Below, in pieces: positions 58,271 through 64,000 of a DNA stretch of 64,000 nt; within the stretch, counting starts at the first letter, position 1; the number at the start of each line of letters is the position of its first letter. Source of the DNA: Endozoicomonas sp. 8E (GTDB lineage Bacteria; Pseudomonadota; Gammaproteobacteria; Pseudomonadales; Endozoicomonadaceae); the NCBI RefSeq assembly GCF_032883915.1, contig NZ_CP120717.1, positions 1,494,501 to 1,558,500 on the forward strand, in the 5' to 3' direction. Under the pieces are notes generated by a model, which was given only the letters and a program-made list of their open reading frames with translations, was not told where the DNA came from and ran no database searches. The position numbers were made by a program, and so were the translations under genes.

Positions 58271-61200
58271 TCAAATAATTGTGCATGCCCGCCCTTCTGG
58301 CGCATTGTCCTGAGCATCAGGACTGGCTGTCTTCTTTGGCACCAGCATTTTCCATTCTCTCGGGAGGCCATCATCGGTAAAGTAGGGGCGTTTTTCGCTG
58401 ACCACGGCAATCCCCCGCTGTTTCAGCACTTTCTGGGCTTTCTCCGAAGCCAGCGTTTTTTGCGTCAGGGTGCCCAGGTTCATCTGTATACCTTCGCTCT
58501 TCAGCCGCTGCACCTCTTGCTCTATTGCCTTTTGTGTTGCCGGGCTCAGCAGCGACGGGTCATGTTCGTACTGCATCTTTTCCAACAATGTCATTCTGGC
58601 CGGAATCGCCACCTGTCCCAGATCATACCAGCTGTTATGAATACCATAAGTGACCCCTTTGTTCTGATCAGCCTTGCAGGTTCGGTGTCTGGGGTCTGAA
58701 CAGACAATCATTCCAGCCTTCCGGGCCATTTTGCGCCGAACATTGTCATCAATAAACTGGTTCATTCTCTGCACTGGCTCGGTTGTCCATTCAAAGTTCC
58801 CAGAGATCTTTGAGCCATTGGCATTCAGACCGTAGACTTGTGTGTAGTTTTTTTTGCGCTGATCGTAAAGTGGCCATGTTACCCGCGCCAGATCAGCCGC
58901 ACCGTGCATGGCGGCTTCCAGATGACGTTGGAATTCGGTCTTGTTGCGAGACCCGGAGGTAAGCCTTCTGGTCAGCTGTGGTGGTAAGTCGAGACGTGTG
59001 GCGTCAAAACCCAGAGTTCGAGCCACTGTTAATCCGGGAAAATCAGCCCCAACCCCGCAACCACGGATAACGTCCATTCGATCTGCAAAGCGTAATATGC
59101 GCAGATACCAGCGCACGGACTCAGACAGGTTCTGCTGATCGCCGCCCTTGACATCGTTTTCCTTGCTGGCCATCGCCAGTGCCATATCCTTGAGTAGCTG
59201 TTCAGGGTAGTGCCCGGCCAGGTCCCGTTTGAAGTAATCAGCTGACCTTGATTCTTCCACGGATTTGTCAACATCTTCGGCAGCGGCGTCATGATAGATA
59301 ATCGCCAGAGACAGGAGTTCTTTTTCTTGTTTTCTCAGGGAACACAGCTGAAATTTCTCCAGCAATTCCATATACCAGTGCCCATTATTCCTGGCTCTCA
59401 GGACATGACTGCAACTGTGCAGGGGTTTCCACACTGCTGGCATGGTCTGTCTGCCAAGGCTCTGGACCACTCGTTCCGGTCCCGGACGGCGGTAATAATG
59501 TTGTAATACCTTCAGGATGGTTTTTTCATTATCGCCGACATAATCAGGCATGACTGGTGATTTGCTGAATGCATCCACCATAAACTGTAATGCCGCTGGT
59601 GCCTTGGCTGCCAATGCCGTTGCTGATGCGCCAGAATCGTCCTGATCGAGAGATTGTTTCAGGTCCGCAATGTCCTGCTGAGCCCGCCAGACATGCTCTG
59701 GCCAATTCTGGTAGAAAGGGTGCTTTTTCCTTTGATGCCATAGTTTTTTAAGCCATTTGATGTAATCTTGCAGAGAAAAATCATCAATAATCTTCCTCTC
59801 TCCTTCATGGTATCTACCCGGCACATGGGATTTAAAATGATCTATGGAGGCTTTTTTCAGAACTGCCCCGTAACGAAACAGAGCCAGTAGTTGGCACTGG
59901 ACGTTGTCGAGAGTTGGAGGGTTATAGTCATGGGGATAATGCAACATCTTTTCCAGACTGCTCTGCAGCTGTCGTTGACTGAGTCTCTGGCAGATTCGGT
60001 CAAATTCAACAATACCTCCCGGGCAATCGGTTAACGGTATTCTACTGAGATGTTTGAGGGTCAGATAATCAAGTGGAGCAGAGACAGCCACCATATAATT
60101 CAATACGCCCGCTGGCATTATCGGTTCCATGAAAGTCTTCATACAGGCCCTTTTGGAAATGTCACCCCTCAGCCTTGCTCCGCTCTGCAGAAGCAGCCGA
60201 AGTAAGCGACAAGCTTCTTCTTCCTGTTTCTTTGTTTGCTCATGCTCTGACCAAGCGTGCCTGCGAATCTCGGAAGACACCAACATTTCAAGCAAAGACT
60301 GACGAACGCCTTTGTGAAAAAAATGCTGGTGAATGGGCAAGCCGCTTTGTTTTAATTCCAGAAGTTTCTCATAGCTGTATGAAGAGGGATTTTTTACCAG
60401 CTTGATGGCCTGTTGTAATTTGTGTCTAAAATCTGCCGAGATGGTCAATTCTGAACTCAATGCCTCTGCCCGCAAAGACATGGGTAGTAGATTCAACACA
60501 GCTTTGAAATGTTCCGGGGCTATGCCCTGTGAGAACGCAAAATTATCCAGAGAACGCTCATTCATGGTCAGACGTGAATTGTTCAGCTCATCATCAAAAT
60601 AAACCTGAACAGAACCTGTGTGTTGGCAATAAACAACCAGAGGCAAGGGTTTAAGCTTCAGTGCATCTTCACACTCACGCTTGTCCCGCAGGATATCGGA
60701 AATATTTATCTGTGCGTCCTTATAAACGCAAATGCATTTGATGTCTTCCTTGTTGTAGTGGGTGAGCACCAGTTCCGGGAAATCACCAGAGAAGGGAAAA
60801 TGCCCGGGTTTCAATTTCGGTAAACTGAACGTCCCATTGGTTCGCAGATGTCCCGAGGTGAAAGAAGCAGGATAAACTTGCCAGAAGACTTGATTGCCTC
60901 GCTCAAGACGTCTATCAAGCAATGATCGCAGATGAGGCAGCAGTTTTATTTCCAGTTTTTCCGGTGTTAAGCCAGACTCCGTCATCAGTCGTTTGGTTCC
61001 TGCGTTGTATTTATAAACATACAGGCATTGTGGATCAACAATGCCTACCATCCATTTACCAAACCATTCTGGTACGCGCTCGGTGGGCATCATCTCCCCA
61101 GACAAGGCGAGGGTGAAGGGCCTTGGTGCCCCCTTGCCGGAAAAGTAATTTTTTTCTTTAGTCCATTTAATTCGCCGAAATGCCAGGCGTCCGCTCTCAG

Positions 61201-61360
61201 CGGCCCACAGTAGCTCTTGTCGTTCACACTCTCTGGGATGACGCGGTAGCAGCTTGCAGGTTGATTCCCTGACTGCCCATTGGCCTGAGGCAGTTGCCGA
61301 CTGGGTGTCAATTTTTGTTTCAGTTGAGGGGGGGCTTGCAGAGGTTTGGGCAACATGCAT
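58271..61360 (-). CDS. SidE phosphodiesterase-like tandem paralog, copy 9 (type A, upstream-most)
   Basis: A 1,029-residue type A member and the first of the array in the direction of transcription. Its residues give a reference frame: His648/His652 in HSCSHVLRARNN, His690-Asp691 in IIYHDAAAEDVDKS, Asp760 in RFADRMD. The PDE-like domain is about residues 590-800, followed by the family-specific tail (MNQFIDDNVRRKMARKAGMI, TYGIHNSWYDLGQV, MTLLEKMQYEHDPSLLSPAT). Upstream of ATG 61360 come GGAG at 8 nt and a promoter at about 60 nt. No paralog lies further upstream, so the promoter motif belongs to the 5' side of the genes, not the 3' side. Confidence 0.85.
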   Translation of the reverse strand: MHVAQTSASPPSTETKIDTQSATASGQWAVRESTCKLLPRHPRECERQELLWAAESGRLAFRRIKWTKEKNYFSGKGAPRPFTLALSGEMMPTERVPEWFGKWMVGIVDPQCLYVYKYNAGTKRLMTESGLTPEKLEIKLLPHLRSLLDRRLERGNQVFWQVYPASFTSGHLRTNGTFSLPKLKPGHFPFSGDFPELVLTHYNKEDIKCICVYKDAQINISDILRDKRECEDALKLKPLPLVVYCQHTGSVQVYFDDELNNSRLTMNERSLDNFAFSQGIAPEHFKAVLNLLPMSLRAEALSSELTISADFRHKLQQAIKLVKNPSSYSYEKLLELKQSGLPIHQHFFHKGVRQSLLEMLVSSEIRRHAWSEHEQTKKQEEEACRLLRLLLQSGARLRGDISKRACMKTFMEPIMPAGVLNYMVAVSAPLDYLTLKHLSRIPLTDCPGGIVEFDRICQRLSQRQLQSSLEKMLHYPHDYNPPTLDNVQCQLLALFRYGAVLKKASIDHFKSHVPGRYHEGERKIIDDFSLQDYIKWLKKLWHQRKKHPFYQNWPEHVWRAQQDIADLKQSLDQDDSGASATALAAKAPAALQFMVDAFSKSPVMPDYVGDNEKTILKVLQHYYRRPGPERVVQSLGRQTMPAVWKPLHSCSHVLRARNNGHWYMELLEKFQLCSLRKQEKELLSLAIIYHDAAAEDVDKSVEESRSADYFKRDLAGHYPEQLLKDMALAMASKENDVKGGDQQNLSESVRWYLRILRFADRMDVIRGCGVGADFPGLTVARTLGFDATRLDLPPQLTRRLTSGSRNKTEFQRHLEAAMHGAADLARVTWPLYDQRKKNYTQVYGLNANGSKISGNFEWTTEPVQRMNQFIDDNVRRKMARKAGMIVCSDPRHRTCKADQNKGVTYGIHNSWYDLGQVAIPARMTLLEKMQYEHDPSLLSPATQKAIEQEVQRLKSEGIQMNLGTLTQKTLASEKAQKVLKQRGIAVVSEKRPYFTDDGLPREWKMLVPKKTASPDAQDNAPEGRACTII

Positions 61361-61420
61361 GGTAATACTCCAGCAAAGCTTATTATTTACCCACTTCCGT
61401 ATAGGTGGATTCTAAAGTCT

Positions 61421-61448
61421 TTGGAGTCACTGGTTGGTAAAAAGTTCC
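61421..61448 (-). promoter_or_regulatory. Sigma-E/ECF-type promoter of copy 9
   Basis: GGAACTT-N16-TCCAA, ending 60 nt before ATG 61360. It lies only 3 nt from the inverted-repeat element that begins at 61452. Confidence 0.75.
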
Positions 61449-61473
61449 ATTAGGAGGCTGACCGAGAATAGCG

Positions 61474-61515
61474 CCCGTCTAGGCGACCCCGTCTAGGCGA
61501 CCCCGTCTAGGCGAC
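61474..61515 (+). repeat. 14-bp tandem repeat (three units)
   Basis: CCCGTCTAGGCGAC occurs three times head to tail, followed by a partial unit CCCGTAGCG, inside the left arm of the inverted-repeat element. Confidence 0.85.
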
Positions 61516-61567
61516 CCCGTAGCGAGGACGGCAGAAAATTGAGGATGAAAATTCGGTTTTGTGAGGA

Positions 61568-63494
61568 TTGCGCCTTGCAAGCGCGTAAAATCTTGTGACC
61601 TGAAATGGTCATCGCGGTAAAGCTGTGGTCGGCAGCCGTGTACCGAGTCTTGCGTGGTAGAAGGTAACGACTACTGCGAAGCGTAGACAGGGTGATAACA
61701 GGCCGTAACGTCTGCTAAGGGATAATTAGCCCCGAAATTGAACGTGGTTGAAGTGGCTGACCTTCTTTCTCAATGGGGAAAGCGGAAGTCGGGAGCTCCG
61801 CTAATGACAAGGCATCCCGACTGCTTCCGGGGTTCGTACCCACGGCATGTTATCGAATGATTTTACGTGAACAAGGGAGATCCTGAACGTTCAGGCGGAG
61901 CCTGTAGGGTCCGACGAGCCTGTAAAGCAAGAACGACTTGATGACGTTCAGGAAGTCAGACCAGCTGATAGTACTCCGAGGCGGGGAGAGCCCGTCACAT
62001 GGGGAAGCGGCTGGCGGTATTTGAGCCTTTCCAGGGAAACATGGGCTCCACATCTGAGGGAGTTACGGTCTTTTACGCAGTGAGAAGGTAAACCAGCCAT
62101 GGCAACGGGACTGGAGAGGGTAGCAGCGAAAGCCCGGAGTTATCCGAAACTTCGCTTCACAAGTCTGGCACATCATATTACCCCGGCGAGCCTGTGTATG
62201 AATCTGAACAAGATTCCACACAACACATCGCCCGGAGTCGATGGGCTGACTGTCGAAGAGACAAAGAAAGACTTTAAGCGGTGGTTGCAACAGACACTGA
62301 CGTCTATCCATCGGCAAGGCTACAAGGCACCGCCGGTCAAAAGGGCATGGATACCCAAGCCGGGGAAAAAGGAAAAGCGCCCTCTGGGTGTTCCCTGCAT
62401 CAATGACCGGGCTTTGCAGCGAAGTGTTGCTGATGTGCTGAATGCTATTTATGAGCAGGACTTTTTGCCCTGTTCCATGGGTGGCAGGCCACGACTGGGA
62501 GCGCACCATGCCCTGTCCACTTTTAACGAGGTGGTTTCAGGCCGAAAGGTCAGCTGGGTGCTGGAAGCGGACTTGAAGAACTTCTTTGGGAGTCTTGACC
62601 ATGGATGGCTGCTTCGTTTTGTGGAACACCGGGTCGGTGATCCCAGAATCCTGAACCTTATACGGCGCTGGTTGAAAGCCGGGGTGATGGAGGCCGGGGA
62701 GTTGCAAGAGTGTGAAGAAGGTACGCCTCAGGGTGGGCCGATCAGCGTAGTTCTGAGCAACCTGTACCTGCATTATGTGCTTGACCTCTGGTTCGAGTGC
62801 AAGGTCAAGCCCCGGCTAAAAGGCGAGGCATGGCTGATCAGGTATATTGATGACTTTGTGGTGTGTTTTCAGTATCGCAGTGATGCGGAGCGGTTCATGA
62901 ATGTGCTGCCACAGCGACTGGAGAAATTTGCGTTGAAACTGGAGCCGGATAAAACCCGGTTAGTCAGGTTCGGACGTTTTGCCAGTCGTGGGGGAAGACG
63001 ATCGGAAACGGTTTACTTCCTTGGCTTTACGCACTACTGCACAAGGAATCTGAAAGGAAACTTCATGGTGGGAAGGAGAACGGAAAAATCCCGCCTAAGA
63101 CGCAGCATAGCCAAACTGAAGGAACTGCTGAGACGAATACGCCATGATCCGCTGCACGAACAAGTGACAGCGATCAATCGACGGTTGAGTGGGCATTATG
63201 CGTATTACGGTCTGGGAGGAAACTTCCGAAGTATGGAGAAGCTTTACCGGTTTGTTGACCGCTACTGGTACAAGATGCTGTGTAGCCGATGCCGGAAAGG
63301 CAAGATTCCATGGGAAAAGTACCATAACCTCAAGCAGCTTCTGCCGCTACAGAAACCGAGGATAATGCTGCCTTTTATGGCAATGAAATCCATGGCTGTG
63401 CTGTGAGTCAAATATCGAAGAGCCCGGTGCGGGAAATCCGCACGCCGGGATCTGAGGGGGTTGGAGCTACAATTGGTAGCTCCTTCTACCCGGT
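61568..63494 (+). mobile_element. Group II intron
   Basis: About 1.93 kb. The ends are inferred by comparing the flanks with the uninterrupted repeat at 26143. The left part is a structured leader without a gene (61568-62098), with the 5' end near TTGCGCCTTGCAAGCG. The maturase gene follows. Domain V is at about 63420-63452: GAGCCCGGTGCGG, GAAA tetraloop, CCGCACGCCGGGATC, with the catalytic AGC and a two-base bulge. Domain VI is the hairpin GGAGCTAC/GGTAGCTCC right after it. The exact boundaries may be off by a few bases. Confidence 0.8.
62099..63406 (+). CDS. ltrA: Group II intron reverse transcriptase/maturase
   Basis: A 435-residue intron-encoded protein. Reverse transcriptase blocks are visible: SPGVDGLTVEE, RAWIPKPGKKEKRPLGVPCI, DLKNFFGSLDH, GTPQGGPISVVLSNLYLH and the active site YIDDFVVCF (YIDD in place of the usual YADD). 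The maturase X-domain follows (about residues 320-410, RLSGHYAYYGLGGNF). No C-terminal HNH endonuclease is present, so retromobility would depend on other priming. It lies inside the intron, in domain IV as usual, and has ATG 62099 after AGAAGGTAAACC. Confidence 0.92.
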   Translation: MATGLERVAAKARSYPKLRFTSLAHHITPASLCMNLNKIPHNTSPGVDGLTVEETKKDFKRWLQQTLTSIHRQGYKAPPVKRAWIPKPGKKEKRPLGVPCINDRALQRSVADVLNAIYEQDFLPCSMGGRPRLGAHHALSTFNEVVSGRKVSWVLEADLKNFFGSLDHGWLLRFVEHRVGDPRILNLIRRWLKAGVMEAGELQECEEGTPQGGPISVVLSNLYLHYVLDLWFECKVKPRLKGEAWLIRYIDDFVVCFQYRSDAERFMNVLPQRLEKFALKLEPDKTRLVRFGRFASRGGRRSETVYFLGFTHYCTRNLKGNFMVGRRTEKSRLRRSIAKLKELLRRIRHDPLHEQVTAINRRLSGHYAYYGLGGNFRSMEKLYRFVDRYWYKMLCSRCRKGKIPWEKYHNLKQLLPLQKPRIMLPFMAMKSMAVL

Positions 63495-63552
63495 GAATAG
63501 CGAGCTATTTGACGAACAAAAGCGGATTTTCAGACCAATTTGATGCCGCCGC

Positions 63553-63646
63553 ACGACTGCATGGATGCAGGAGCTAGAGCAACGCAGGAGCAGTTGCCGA
63601 CGACTGCATGGATGCAGGAGCTAGAGCAACGCAGGAGCAGTTGCCG
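63553..63646 (+). repeat. 47-bp direct repeat, two units
   Basis: Two adjacent copies of a unit beginning ACGACTGCATGGATGCAGGA and ending CAGGAGCAGTTGCCG, at 63553-63599 and 63600-63646. A single unit of the same family lies in the 26143 element. Confidence 0.9.
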
Positions 63647-63699
63647 CGTAGGGCAGACTATTCTCGGCCAGGCATCCTGGCAGATGCCCCGAGGTTAAA

Positions 63700-64000
63700 G
63701 AGGCTGTCGCAAAACTCTCCCCAGCGTGGGAATGAGTTGACTCCAGTCATTCCCGGCTTTATTCCCGTCATCCCCGCGAAGGAGGCTGTCGCAAAACTCT
63801 TCATTCTCGTCATTCCCGCGAAGGCGGGTGTCACAAAACCCTCTCCAGCGAGGGAACGAGTTGACTCCCGTCATTCCCGGCTTCATTCTCGTCATTCCCG
63901 CGAAGGCGGGAATCCACACAGACTCACCACCAGAACCATACTGCCCGATGCCCCCTTGGCCTTGTCATCCCCGAGAAGGCAGAGATCCACCGTTGGCGCT
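63700..64000. repeat. Palindromic-repeat cluster at the right edge
   Basis: Several GCTGTCGCAAAACTC and CATTCCCGCGAAGGCGGGA units occur in series. From about 63836 to the window end the sequence parallels 35334-35610, including the GTTGACTCCCGTCATTCCCG block and the segment CCTTGTCATCCCCGAGAAGG. Open frames here are only repeat translations; I see no gene. Confidence 0.75.

Larger units (their letters stand above)
61452..63678. repeat. Dispersed inverted-repeat element interrupted by a group II intron
   Basis: The outer ends are inverted: AGGAGGCTGACCGAGAATAG at 61452-61471 and CTATTCTCGGCCAGGCATCC from 63658. The parts flanking the intron match the 26143 element in order (GAAAATTGAGGATGAAAATT on the left; CTATTTGACGA and GACTGCATGGATGCAGGAGC on the right). 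The intron splits what was a continuous repeat copy. Confidence 0.65.

Noticed and set aside
32124-61448. HrpL (type III hrp box) reading of the GGAAC motif
   Set aside because: The hrp box needs GGAACC and CCACNNA. The second half here is TCYAA at 16 nt, which fits sigma-E/ECF, and CCAC is never present at the right place.
63695-63919. Minus-strand open frame of 74 codons at the right edge
   Set aside because: It is made entirely of palindromic and direct repeats.

Overview
The window looks like chromosomal DNA of a host-associated marine gammaproteobacterium. Endozoicomonas or a close relative is my best guess, from the mix of flagellar and maltose genes, many mobile elements, many dispersed palindromic repeats and a large family of effector-like proteins. 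That is inference from gene content, not a database match.

Positions 1-12569 hold a flagellar locus built as two divergent operons. Leftward: fliQ-fliR-flhB-flhA-fliM (fliM runs off the left edge). Rightward: flagellin-fliD-fliS-fliK-fliL-fliA(sigma-28)-motA-motB. The rightward order is that of the lateral (laf / Flag-2) flagellar operon of Vibrio and Aeromonas, with its own sigma factor and stator. The visible FliM lacks the N-terminal CheY-binding motif.

Positions 12566-14472 hold tcdA (tRNA modification) and glk (glucokinase). Positions 14600-17100 are a mobile scar: a HigA-type antitoxin pseudogene with an in-frame stop, a truncated IS4-type transposase, and a REP-associated tyrosine transposase (RAYT) flanked by copies of a short motif in opposite orientations. 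Positions 17205-30143 are a maltose/maltodextrin region: lamB and malM divergent, then a yefM-yoeB toxin-antitoxin pair and an IS607-type element (tnpA, tnpB), then a leftward malE-malF-malG-malK-malQ operon. A roughly 210-bp inverted-repeat element sits between malG and malK.

The striking part is 30832-61448. After a papain-like cysteine peptidase gene come nine tandem, same-strand paralogs of about 1,010-1,035 residues, plus a decayed tenth copy. Their C-terminal halves carry an H...HD...D metal-hydrolase core that resembles the phosphodiesterase (PDE) domain of Legionella SidE/Dup effectors. Each of the nine copies, and the remnant, has an almost invariant sigma-E/ECF-type promoter, GGAACTT-N16/17-TCYAA. 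In copies 2-9 it lies 54-63 nt before the start codon. Three central copies (type B) have lost the HD dyad (QN, QN, QG) while keeping the fold signature, so the array mixes predicted enzymes with predicted pseudo-enzymes. Copy 1 is separated from its promoter by about 0.4 kb of repeats.

Positions 61452-63678 are a dispersed repeat element interrupted by a group II intron with its reverse transcriptase. The right end is dense in palindromic and direct repeats, some of which also occur inside the paralog array.
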